This document shows positions 45,501 through 54,378 of a DNA stretch of 64,000 nucleotides, one piece after another. Under the pieces are notes generated by a model. It searched no databases. It was not told where the DNA came from and worked only from the letters and a program-made list of their open reading frames with translations. Numbering within the stretch: position 1 is the first letter of the stretch; each line of letters opens with the position of its first letter. Position numbers and translations under genes: made by a program. The DNA is from Sulfurimonas hydrogeniphila (GTDB lineage: Bacteria; Campylobacterota; Campylobacteria; Campylobacterales; Sulfurimonadaceae). The stretch covers positions 2,108,001 through 2,172,000 of the forward strand of contig NZ_CP035534.1 of the NCBI RefSeq assembly GCF_009068765.1. Direction: 5' to 3'.

Positions 45501-46031
45501 ATGAGAGTATACATTACAGACTTAGAAGCTTACAACAATGGACATTTAGTTGGTTCTTGGTATGACTTACCTATGAATGAGGATTTACTTACTGAGGCTA
45601 TTGAAAATGAGTTACAGAGGGGCAAAGAGGTATGTGAATCAAAACATAATCATGAAGAGTATTTTATTACAGATTATGAGTGTGATTATATAAAAATTGG
45701 AGAGTATGATTCACTTACAAAATTGAATAAAATTGCTGAAAAAATAGAAAAGTTAGAGAAACAAGAACAAGCAGCAATAAAACTAATGCTTGAAAATGCT
45801 CTTGCTCCTGATATAAACAATGCTATTGAAAATATAGATAATTTCATCTGCACAGGAGAGAGCAAAATGGAAGATATTGCATATAACTATCTTGAAGAGA
45901 CAGGAGCTTTACAAAATCTACCTGAAAACTTACAAAACTATTTTGATTATGAAGCATTTGGCAGAGATATGGAGATAGAAGGCTCATATTATGAAGACAA
46001 TGAGGGGATTTTATGGGAGTATGTGGCATAG
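45501..46031 (+). CDS. ardA: Antirestriction protein ArdA
   Basis: The 176-residue acidic protein mimics B-form DNA and blocks type I restriction enzymes. The start RVYITDLEAYNNGHLVGSWY DL is the classical ArdA opening. FITDYECDYIKIGEYDSLTK and the acidic C-terminus (YFDYEAFGRDMEIEGSYYED) also fit. Glu and Asp are very frequent. AAAAGGATTTT precedes the ATG. It sits in the same element as a complete type I restriction system, an interesting combination. Confidence 0.92.
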   Translation: MRVYITDLEAYNNGHLVGSWYDLPMNEDLLTEAIENELQRGKEVCESKHNHEEYFITDYECDYIKIGEYDSLTKLNKIAEKIEKLEKQEQAAIKLMLENALAPDINNAIENIDNFICTGESKMEDIAYNYLEETGALQNLPENLQNYFDYEAFGRDMEIEGSYYEDNEGILWEYVA

Positions 46032-46580
46032 TTGCCACATAGATAATTTTATTTATCTTTTTATATCATTTGATGCTTAATTTGGAATAAATTACCACCT
46101 GTAATCTGGTGATTTTTGAGAAATTACTCATCACTAAAATATAAAAAGTTGTTGAATGGTGTCATGCACCAAGTATATATAGATTTTAAGTGTAATCTGT
46201 TTACTTTTACAAACTCTGAAAAAATGCTATTTAAACTAAGTGAGACCTACTATCCCATTATAAAAGACATAGTTTCACCCCATTGAGGATATATTATCCC
46301 ACTAAAAAGACTTAATATCCCATTAGTTTTTCAGTTCTTCTAAGAGTACTCTAAGAGTCCTTTTAAGGACTCTCTTAATTAAGTCTCTCTTTATGAGAGA
46401 TTAATACAAGAGTCAAGGAGTTAATAAAAGGAAAAAGACTACTTTGATAAGCATAATAAGATGCTATCTTGAAGTAAGGGTTTTTAAAAAGAAAAATAGT
46501 AATAATAAATTGCTTCAATTCAGCATTTATTGACTGTTTTTTCTGCCTTTAACAAATTATGAGTATAAAATATAGTAAAA
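46032..46580. other. Noncoding region, candidate replication origin
   Basis: No gene is seen. Three copies of TATCCCAY start at 46251, 46295 and 46316, spaced by 44 and 21 bases, that is close to whole helical turns. At 46354-46373 AGAGTCCTT and AAGGACTCT form a hairpin with almost no loop, and a TCTCT/AGAGA hairpin follows near 46386. Iterons followed by hairpins are typical of plasmid origins with an initiator like the one encoded at 55981-56886. Confidence 0.4.
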
Positions 46581-47903
46581 CTATTTTCTTTTTGTGTTTT
46601 GCCTTACTGACACAATAAATTGATAAATTAAATATGCTAATATAGCCTTTAGAACTAAGTGATACATTGAAATATTCTCAGAACTGAATTTTAAAAGAGA
46701 ATGAAGAGACATTGCAATAGAGTCCAGTTTCTTATCACCATCCATAAGACTTACAATAGAATCATAAGCATTATCTTTTATACCAAGTATACCAATAACC
46801 AAAATCCAAACAAGTCCTGATATATAACTTTGTGAATGATTAGAAGACACCCAATGTATTTTAAAAATTATCCACTCAAATGGATTTTTAAAAAAAGACA
46901 ACTCTTTTCTTTTCTCTCTTAACTCTAAAGCATAATATTTATTAGACTCAATAAGGTTTTTTTGCTGTTCAAATGAACTTTTAATTTGCCTTGCTGTTTC
47001 TCTATTAGCTGGATTAACTTCAACTCCTAAAAAAGTAGCTTCATCCCTAAAAATACTATCTCTAAGATCCAAAGTCTTTTTAAACTTACTATCCCTAAAC
47101 AATACTAACTTTGCAAAAGTAGTATAGTTAAAAGAAACATGATCTTGAAAAGTTACATTTATAAACACCACAGTATCAAAAAACTCAGTAGCAGTAAAAT
47201 TAGTCTTATTAAAAGTGGAGTTCATAAAGTTAGCAAAGCTGTTAAAAGTGGCATAACTAATATCTAATAAATTGATATTTTGACAATCTTTCATAATAAA
47301 CATATTTTCAAAATTTGATTCACTAAAACATAAATCCTGATTACTAAAATCACATTCATAAAAACTTACTTCTGATTTTTGAGTTTTAGATAGTAAAACA
47401 GTCTTCTTAAATTGACACTGCTCAAAGCTAATAGGATGTGTTCTATCGTATTTTCCAAAGTTTGCTACATCTAAAAATATACAGTTTTCAAAAGTAATAT
47501 TCAATTTGTTGAAAATTTGATTGACTTCTGGCATTGGTTGTTCATTTGGATGTTCAAATACTTTAAATGAAAAAAAGTTTGTACCCATATCATCTTCATT
47601 ATAAAAATCATACTCATACTCTGTTTCAAACTTTGGAAATATCACCTTTGTATATGTATAATCAGAGTCACCATTAACATCATAGAAACTATATTCATAG
47701 ATATTATTTAATTCTAATTGAATGTATGACCAGAAAGTCTTTATTTTACTAGTCCACTCTTTTTCATTAGAAGCATTGATACTATACCAATCATTTTTAT
47801 CAGTTTTTTCACAGTGTAAAATACACTTATTTTGTTCTTTATCAAAGTATTGTTCCTCAAATAAATTGTCACATACTGAACAAGTGTATCTTTTATCTTT
47901 CAT
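46581..47903 (-). CDS. Membrane-anchored pentapeptide-repeat protein of restriction operon
   Basis: The 440-residue protein starts with a zinc-finger-like pair (CSVCDNLF and CILHC). Residues about 140-290 contain pentapeptide-like repeats (FENCIF, FEQCQFKK, FYECDF, SFANFMNSTFNKTNF, FRDSKFKKTLDLRDSIF), which fold as a right-handed beta helix. Then comes a conserved-looking helical linker (NRETARQIKSSFEQQKNLIE, NKYYALELREKRKELSFFK) and two membrane spans near the C-terminus (SGLVWILVIGILGI and LVLKAILAYLIYQFIVSV). The ATG lies two bases behind the hsdR stop (a TTG two codons earlier would overlap it), so it is translated as part of the restriction operon. Function is unknown; an abortive-infection type membrane effector is one possibility. 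Confidence 0.7.
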   Translation of the reverse strand: MKDKRYTCSVCDNLFEEQYFDKEQNKCILHCEKTDKNDWYSINASNEKEWTSKIKTFWSYIQLELNNIYEYSFYDVNGDSDYTYTKVIFPKFETEYEYDFYNEDDMGTNFFSFKVFEHPNEQPMPEVNQIFNKLNITFENCIFLDVANFGKYDRTHPISFEQCQFKKTVLLSKTQKSEVSFYECDFSNQDLCFSESNFENMFIMKDCQNINLLDISYATFNSFANFMNSTFNKTNFTATEFFDTVVFINVTFQDHVSFNYTTFAKLVLFRDSKFKKTLDLRDSIFRDEATFLGVEVNPANRETARQIKSSFEQQKNLIESNKYYALELREKRKELSFFKNPFEWIIFKIHWVSSNHSQSYISGLVWILVIGILGIKDNAYDSIVSLMDGDKKLDSIAMSLHSLLKFSSENISMYHLVLKAILAYLIYQFIVSVRQNTKRK

Positions 47904-47905
47904 AA

Positions 47906-50734
47906 TCAACTCTCATAAAATTTCTCAACAAATGAAATGATTTTATCTAGTACCCTTGGAACTATTTTTCTTCTCTCTAAGAGTTTTGGTTTGACCTGTA
48001 AAGTTTTCACTATATCATCATTGAGAGGTTTTCTCTCATCATAAAGATAGGTATCAATTACATTTTTCACTTCATCCTTATTAAGATTTTCTTCTTCACA
48101 AAGAGAGTCAAATGCCTTGACTCTTTCTTCATTCCAAAACTTCTCAAACTCACTTTCTATTGATTCACTATCTGCAATATTCATAAGATTTTCATTGATA
48201 AACTTCTCAATCAACTCTTTTTTACTTCTAAGCTTTGTATTGCTATTCATAATATTTGAAATTTGCTCTTTTTGCTTCTCTTTATCTGAACCTTTTGCAT
48301 CTTTGTATCTTGCTAACAACTTTAAAATATAGGCTACATTTATTTCATCTTTATGAATAAGCTCCAACTCAAAGTCCACATCTTCAAGAATAGAGACTTT
48401 TTCACTGCCTACACCTCTTTCATTTTTAACTTTTTCATATAAGTCAAGATACTTGCTCTTATAATCTTCATATTGCTGTTCAGTCATTGAAAGGTCATTA
48501 AAGCTAAAATCACTAAATGAAACTAATATATTTTTAAGTCTCATTAACTCCCTAAAAGCTTTGATAAAAAGTAATATATCTTCTTCACTGATAAGACTAT
48601 CAACATGGTTAACACTTGGAGCTATTTTTAAAAGTTCTACAAAGGCTTCATTGAACTTCTTCACATACTCTTCATAAGGCTTCATAAGAATGATTTCTTT
48701 TGCATCCTTGTTTGAGAAAAGTGCTATTGCATCATCTGTATTTTTCTTCAAGTTTCTAAAACAGACTATATTCCCTTGTGATTTTTGCTCATTGAGGATT
48801 CTGTTAGTTCTTGAAAAAGCTTGTATAAGACCATGATATTTGAGGTTTTTATCAACATAAAGAGTATTTAGCCTTGGACTATCAAAGCCAGTAAGAAACA
48901 TATTTACAACCAGTAAAATATCTATCTCTTTTTGCTTTACTCTTTTAGATATGTCATTGTAGTAGTTGTAATAACTTTGAGAGTCTTTTGTACTGAACTT
49001 TGAACCAAACATAGCATTATAATCTTCTATAAATTCATCTAGTTTTTCTCTACTATGTTGATTGATATGCTCTTCATCTATATGAGCACCATCAGCCTCC
49101 TCTATATCTATAATACCATCTGCATCTTTATCATCTTCATTGGCACTATATGAAAAGATAGTGGCTATTTTTAGGTTATGCTTTTTCTTCTTGAACAATT
49201 CATAGTACCTAATTAACATTTCAACACTACCCACACACATCATAGCTGTAAACTCTTGTGAGTGAGTTTTTCTTGCATGGTTAGCTAAAATGTAGTCAGT
49301 AATTTTATCTATTCTCTCTTCACTTTCTAAAAGCTCTTTTGTATCAATACTCTCTACTTCAATATCAATATTGGTAGAACCCTCTTTTTCTTTATATTTT
49401 CCAATGTATTCAATGGAAAACTTAAGAACATTTTCATCACTAATAGCATCTGTAATGACATACTTATGAAGTGATTTATCAAATAATTCAGCAGTAGTTC
49501 TTTTGCCATATTGATTACCAACAGCATTTTCAGCAAATATAGGTGTACCAGTAAAGCCAATCATCTGATTTTTCTCAAAAAATTTATTGATTTTTAAGTG
49601 TGTTTCTCCAAACTGGCTTCTATGACACTCATCAAATATAAAGACAATATGCTTGTCTTTAAGCTTTTCCATTTGTGCTAAATGCTTCTTCTTACTAATG
49701 GCAGTATTTAACTTTTGAATAGTAGTAACTATAAGTTTAGTATCATCAGTAAACTGTTTTACCAGTGCTTTTGTATTATCTGTTCCATCCACAGAGCCAT
49801 CACTAAAACTATTAAACTCTTTTGTTGTTTGGTAGTCTAAATCTTTTCTATCAACTACAAATACAACTTTATGTACATGAGGCAATTTCATAAGTATTTG
49901 AGCTGTTTTAAATGAGGTAAGAGTCTTTCCACTTCCTGTTGTGTGCCAAATATAACCATTTTTATTTGAGTTTTCCACTCTATCAATAATGGCTTCTGTT
50001 GCATGGTACTGGTAAGGTCTTAACACCATTAGTATTTTTGGTACTTCTGCTAAAACTATATACTTGCATATCATTTTAGAGATATGGCAAGGCTCCAAGA
50101 AAACCTTTGTAAACTCTTCTAAATTAGTTATATTTTTGTTCTCTTTATCAGCCCAAAAGAAAGTTTGTTTAAAAGATTGCTTTCTGTTGTTGGCATAGTA
50201 TTTTGTATTGACACCATTAGAGATTACAAAGAGCTGTACATAGTTAAACAGAGCACTATTTGAACTAAAAGAGTGTCTTTGATATCTATTAATCTGATTA
50301 AAAGCTTCTTTGAGTTCTATACCCCTTCTTTTAAGCTCTATCTGTACAAGAGGAAGCCCATTTATGAGAAGAGTGACATCATATCTATTTTTATACTTAC
50401 CCTCAATAGTAACTTGGTGAGTCACTTGAAAAAGGTTTTTACACCAATGCTCACTATCTAAAAACTCTATGTATTTTGTAGTCCCATCATCCATTGGTAG
50501 GACAAACTTATCTCTAAGGATTTTTGCTTTTTCAAAGACATTACCTTTGTTCAAGTGGTTAAGTACTCTTTTAAACTCACTCTCACTAAAAGTGATTTTA
50601 TTGTGTTTTTCAAGTTGTCTTTTTAGGTTAGCAATTAATTCTTCTTCTGTACTTACATTGACTTTTTCATAGTTGAGTGAAACCAGTTGCTTTATTAAGT
50701 TCTCTTCTAAAATTGCTTCACTTTGGGTACTCAT
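47906..50734 (-). CDS. hsdR: Type I restriction enzyme subunit R
   Basis: The 942-residue protein is the motor and nuclease subunit. The nuclease site is visible in RYDVTLLINGLPLVQIELKR (about residue 120). The helicase part has Walker A in WHTTGSGKTLTSFKTAQ, a DECH box in VFIFDECHRSQFGETH, and the later motif FTGTPIFAENAVG; QAFSRTNRIL is helicase motif VI. The C-terminal helical part contacts the methylase core. The gene lies three bases behind a DUF4145 gene and just before the pentapeptide-repeat gene. No break is seen. Confidence 0.95.
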   Translation of the reverse strand: MSTQSEAILEENLIKQLVSLNYEKVNVSTEEELIANLKRQLEKHNKITFSESEFKRVLNHLNKGNVFEKAKILRDKFVLPMDDGTTKYIEFLDSEHWCKNLFQVTHQVTIEGKYKNRYDVTLLINGLPLVQIELKRRGIELKEAFNQINRYQRHSFSSNSALFNYVQLFVISNGVNTKYYANNRKQSFKQTFFWADKENKNITNLEEFTKVFLEPCHISKMICKYIVLAEVPKILMVLRPYQYHATEAIIDRVENSNKNGYIWHTTGSGKTLTSFKTAQILMKLPHVHKVVFVVDRKDLDYQTTKEFNSFSDGSVDGTDNTKALVKQFTDDTKLIVTTIQKLNTAISKKKHLAQMEKLKDKHIVFIFDECHRSQFGETHLKINKFFEKNQMIGFTGTPIFAENAVGNQYGKRTTAELFDKSLHKYVITDAISDENVLKFSIEYIGKYKEKEGSTNIDIEVESIDTKELLESEERIDKITDYILANHARKTHSQEFTAMMCVGSVEMLIRYYELFKKKKHNLKIATIFSYSANEDDKDADGIIDIEEADGAHIDEEHINQHSREKLDEFIEDYNAMFGSKFSTKDSQSYYNYYNDISKRVKQKEIDILLVVNMFLTGFDSPRLNTLYVDKNLKYHGLIQAFSRTNRILNEQKSQGNIVCFRNLKKNTDDAIALFSNKDAKEIILMKPYEEYVKKFNEAFVELLKIAPSVNHVDSLISEEDILLFIKAFRELMRLKNILVSFSDFSFNDLSMTEQQYEDYKSKYLDLYEKVKNERGVGSEKVSILEDVDFELELIHKDEINVAYILKLLARYKDAKGSDKEKQKEQISNIMNSNTKLRSKKELIEKFINENLMNIADSESIESEFEKFWNEERVKAFDSLCEEENLNKDEVKNVIDTYLYDERKPLNDDIVKTLQVKPKLLERRKIVPRVLDKIISFVEKFYES

Positions 50735-50737
50735 ATC

Positions 50738-51481
50738 TTATCTACCATCTCTTTGGTCTATTTGCTTTTTTTTATCATCAGGTATTATATTCTCATATAA
50801 TTCATCCATTTCTTTTGGTATTGTAATCATATCATTAGCTATTAGATTTAAAATCTTAAATAGTGTCAGAGCTATATCCTTATTATCATCAAGGTTTATT
50901 TCCCCTGGGTGGACTGCCTCATTACCAACAACCCTTACAAAATCTAATGCTTTTTGTATTTTAGGACTTAATCCTTTTTCAACTAAGCTTTTAATATTTC
51001 TATCTATCTTTTTGTCTGTTTCCCCAAGTTGAAGCAGAAGTTTTTGTAATGCTAATCTTAGTATTGCAGCAGCACCTTTTGGAGAATCAAAAAGTATCTT
51101 GGAAGCTTCATTGTACAAGTCTTGAATATCTTTATCCATGTCAAGATTAGGGGGAGTTGTAAAATTAATTTTAGGATAAACAACTTCTCTTTTAACCCAC
51201 AAAGCAAAATTATCACATGCTTGACACTTTGAAATTGATAAGGATGATGGTAAATATTCATTTAATTCTTTTGGTAACTCATGTTTCATATGTACAAGAA
51301 ATTTTTCTATGGATGATTGTTGATAATCTTTAATTGAGCCTCTGTAATCAAGAAAATTATGTATATATATACTGTCAACTATCTCAGACATCATAGTCTT
51401 GCTAAACCAATCTTGTTTAGCTAATGCATTGCAATGGGGGCATACAAACTTTTCTTCACCATATTTTAATTTACTTGACAT
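50738..51481 (-). CDS. DUF4145 protein within restriction operon
   Basis: The 247-residue protein has an N-terminal zinc-binding part (FVCPHCNALAKQDWF and SISKCQACDNFALWV). Its C-terminal helical domain with LYNEASKILFDSPKGAAAIL RLALQ and VRVVGNEAVHPGEI is typical of DUF4145. Such proteins are often found beside type I restriction genes, but their role is not established. It lies between hsdS and hsdR with nine and three bases of spacing, so it is cotranscribed. Confidence 0.85.
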   Translation of the reverse strand: MSSKLKYGEEKFVCPHCNALAKQDWFSKTMMSEIVDSIYIHNFLDYRGSIKDYQQSSIEKFLVHMKHELPKELNEYLPSSLSISKCQACDNFALWVKREVVYPKINFTTPPNLDMDKDIQDLYNEASKILFDSPKGAAAILRLALQKLLLQLGETDKKIDRNIKSLVEKGLSPKIQKALDFVRVVGNEAVHPGEINLDDNKDIALTLFKILNLIANDMITIPKEMDELYENIIPDDKKKQIDQRDGR

Positions 51482-51490
51482 AATATTCCT

Positions 51491-52726
51491 TTATACAAAC
51501 ATCTGCTGTAACAGTGCTTTTTTAAATTGTTTAGCTTGATTTAGCTGCTTATTTACTTGTTCTATTTTACTATCAATAGAGCTTAGAAATGAAGCTATTT
51601 TTTGTTGCTCTTGAACAGATGGAAGACTCCATTTTAACTTTACAAACTCTTTTTTACTCATAACCCTATTTCTACCAGCTCCACCTGGTGAAATTAAATC
51701 TAGCATATATCTAAATCTTTTTTGAATAATGACATATTTAAAATATTCATGTAGAACTATATCTCTTTTAAAAGTATATGTTGGAAATCTATGTGAAACC
51801 AAGCCACCTTCATCTTCTTTCTTAGCCATTGCTATGGCACTTTCCCAAGCAAATGTAATACTTACAATTAAATCATTCTCTTTTACTTTATAAAGCTTAT
51901 CCATAGAAATTTTTTTAGGGTCTGATTCAGGTCTTTGAAAAGTACCTTTGCAATGACTTCTAACACCAAGTGCTAAATACTTCTCTTGTGGTTTTGGCAC
52001 TTCTCTTAATGTCAATATTAAGAACTCTTCCAATCTTTTTTCTTCCCAATCAGGATAAGAGTTTCCACTATCATCCTTAAATCTAATCTCTTGTGAAAAT
52101 ATTTTTTGCATAACCCCTTTTTTATACTCTTGTAACAATTCCTCTTTTTTTGTAAGTTGTTCTATTTTTATATCTACTGCTGTTAAAAAGGAAGCTATTT
52201 TTTGTTGTTCATTGATAAAAGGATATTTAAAAATAACCTTATTCAAAAGTGTGCCACTTGTTAATGCCCTTGTTGTAAAAGAGCTTTTAATTACTATCTC
52301 TTTTCTAACAGATTGAATAGAAAAACAATATTTTTTAAAAGAATCTAATAAAACATTATGAATTGGTCTGGCTCTTAGTACAAATCCACTAAAAACACAG
52401 CCTTCTATCTCTTCCATTAGTACTGCTGACATTCCTATATCAAGAATTGTTTCAGAAGTTCTAGTAAAAAAAACATCTCCTTTTTTTGCAGAAAAATTTT
52501 TTTGTTCTTTTTCACTACTTTCTACTAAACCTAAAATATTGTTTTTATTCAACTCATACTGATGATATACATCTTTAAAGTTGATTATAGGAAACCCTTT
52601 ACCAAAAAATTCCTTTTCTTTATTAATACCATTTTTAAATTCAAAGATATCTTCAATTTTTTTAACTTCCCACTCTCCACTAAACTCAGGAAATCTCAAC
52701 TTAGGAACTTTTTCTATCTTACTCAT
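51491..52726 (-). CDS. hsdS: Type I restriction enzyme specificity subunit S
   Basis: The 411-residue protein has two target recognition domains, each followed by a conserved helical spacer: EQQKIASFLTAVDIKIEQLT near residue 190 and EQQKIASFLSSIDSKIEQVN near the end. PKLRFPEFSGEWEVKKIEDI opens the first domain and YPDWEEKRLEEFL the second. The target sequence cannot be read. It lies eight bases behind hsdM. Confidence 0.94.
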   Translation of the reverse strand: MSKIEKVPKLRFPEFSGEWEVKKIEDIFEFKNGINKEKEFFGKGFPIINFKDVYHQYELNKNNILGLVESSEKEQKNFSAKKGDVFFTRTSETILDIGMSAVLMEEIEGCVFSGFVLRARPIHNVLLDSFKKYCFSIQSVRKEIVIKSSFTTRALTSGTLLNKVIFKYPFINEQQKIASFLTAVDIKIEQLTKKEELLQEYKKGVMQKIFSQEIRFKDDSGNSYPDWEEKRLEEFLILTLREVPKPQEKYLALGVRSHCKGTFQRPESDPKKISMDKLYKVKENDLIVSITFAWESAIAMAKKEDEGGLVSHRFPTYTFKRDIVLHEYFKYVIIQKRFRYMLDLISPGGAGRNRVMSKKEFVKLKWSLPSVQEQQKIASFLSSIDSKIEQVNKQLNQAKQFKKALLQQMFV

Positions 52727-52734
52727 AAGAAGTC

Positions 52735-54297
52735 CTAAAATGGTGTAGATATACCAAGCTCTTTACAGAACTTAGCTATCTCACCATCAGTAGTTTTCAT
52801 ATCAACTTCAAGAGCTTTTAGGGAACTTGTCACCTTATCTAAATCAACAGGCTCTTCTTCTTCAAAAGTATCTACATACCTTGGTATATTCAAGTTATAG
52901 TCATTCTCTTTTATCTCTTGAAGGGTTGCTAAATAAGAGTACTTCTTTATCTCTTTTCTCTCTTTAAAAGTAGAGATTATCTTCTCTATATTTTTATCAC
53001 TCAAATAGTTCTGATTTTTTGCTTTTTCAAACTCATTACTTGCATCTATAAAAAGAACATTGTCACTATCTTCTCTACACTTTTTAAAGACTAAGATACA
53101 AGTAGGAATGGAAGTACCATAAAAGATATTTGCAGGAAGCCCAATAACTGCATCAAGATAGTTCTTATCTTCTATAAGATACTTTCTTATATGCCCCTCA
53201 GCTGCACCCCTAAAAAGCACTCCATGAGGCAGAACAATAGCCATGGTTCCATTTTCATCTAGATGATAAATCATATGTTGAACAAATGCAAAATCTGCTT
53301 TTGATTTAGGTGCTAATTTTCCATATTGAGAAAATCTATCATCACTCATATGTAGTGGATTAGCTGACCAGTGGGCAGAGAATGGAGGGTTTGCAACTAT
53401 TGCTTCAAACCTTTTATCCATATGCTGAGGATTTTCAAGAGTATCTTCTTGCTTGATATCAAACTTTCTATAATGCACATCATGCATAATCATATTCATT
53501 CTTGCCAAGTTGTAAGTAGTTCTGTTTAACTCTTGTCCATAAAAAGCAGATACATCCTTAACCTCTTTTGCTACCCTTAAAAGAAGTGAACCACTCCCAC
53601 AGGTAGGATCATAAACAGATTTGAGTTTAGTTTTTTTGTTTGTAACAATTTTTGCCAAGATTTTAGATACCTGTTGAGGAGTATAAAACTCCCCTGCTTT
53701 TTTTCCTGCTCCTGCTGCAAACTTTGAAATAAGATACTCATAGGCATCTCCAAGCACATCTCTATCATGATTTTTCAGTTCAAAGTTGATATTGTCAAGA
53801 TGAGCCAAAACTTTTGATATAAGAGTGTTTTTTGCTTCTTCTGTTTTACCAAGTTTTGTACTTGTTAAGTCAAGGTCTTCAAAGAGATGTTCAAAATCAT
53901 CTTCACTCTCATGCCCCATTGTACTTTGTTCAATACTTCTAAGTATTTGAGTTAAATCTTCTAAAATAAAGTTGTTATTTTCTTGGTTACCCCTTTTAGC
54001 TACTGCACTAAACAGTTCAGAGGGTTTTAAAAAATATCCAAGTTTTTCAATAGCTTCTTCTTTAATAGCTTCCAAATACTCTTTACCTTGTTCAGAATTT
54101 TCATCTAAACTAGTATAAAAAATCCCATCTTCTTCAAGTATCTCATTGGCATAATCTTCCATTTTTTCAGAAAGGTATTTATAAAAAATAAACCCTAGTA
54201 TATAGTCTCTAAATTCATCAGCATCCATCTTACCTCTAAGAGTGTTTGCTATGTTCCAGAGTTGTTGTTCTAACAGTTTTTTTGCTTCTTCACCCAA
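52735..54297 (-). CDS. hsdM: Type I restriction enzyme methylase subunit M
   Basis: The 520-residue adenine methylase starts at a TTG, giving MGEEAKKLLEQQLWNIANTL; AGGA lies six bases upstream. An ATG 26 codons further upstream would add a hydrophobic stretch foreign to the family. The helical N-terminal domain is followed by the SAM motif YDPTCGSGSLLL and the catalytic VANPPFSAHW. DKVTSSLKALEVDMKTTDGE belongs to the C-terminal helices. It is the first gene of the restriction operon. Confidence 0.93.
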   Translation of the reverse strand: MGEEAKKLLEQQLWNIANTLRGKMDADEFRDYILGFIFYKYLSEKMEDYANEILEEDGIFYTSLDENSEQGKEYLEAIKEEAIEKLGYFLKPSELFSAVAKRGNQENNNFILEDLTQILRSIEQSTMGHESEDDFEHLFEDLDLTSTKLGKTEEAKNTLISKVLAHLDNINFELKNHDRDVLGDAYEYLISKFAAGAGKKAGEFYTPQQVSKILAKIVTNKKTKLKSVYDPTCGSGSLLLRVAKEVKDVSAFYGQELNRTTYNLARMNMIMHDVHYRKFDIKQEDTLENPQHMDKRFEAIVANPPFSAHWSANPLHMSDDRFSQYGKLAPKSKADFAFVQHMIYHLDENGTMAIVLPHGVLFRGAAEGHIRKYLIEDKNYLDAVIGLPANIFYGTSIPTCILVFKKCREDSDNVLFIDASNEFEKAKNQNYLSDKNIEKIISTFKERKEIKKYSYLATLQEIKENDYNLNIPRYVDTFEEEEPVDLDKVTSSLKALEVDMKTTDGEIAKFCKELGISTPF

Positions 54298-54378
54298 ATT
54301 GAATCCTGATTTTTTATGTTTATAAATAGTTATAGTGATTATAGCTAAAAGATGATAATTGTGTCTTATATGCACTCT

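Noticed and set aside
54298-54375. Upstream ATG as start of hsdM
   Set aside because: It adds 26 residues with a hydrophobic stretch not typical of HsdM, whereas the TTG has a good AGGA site and gives the normal N-terminus.
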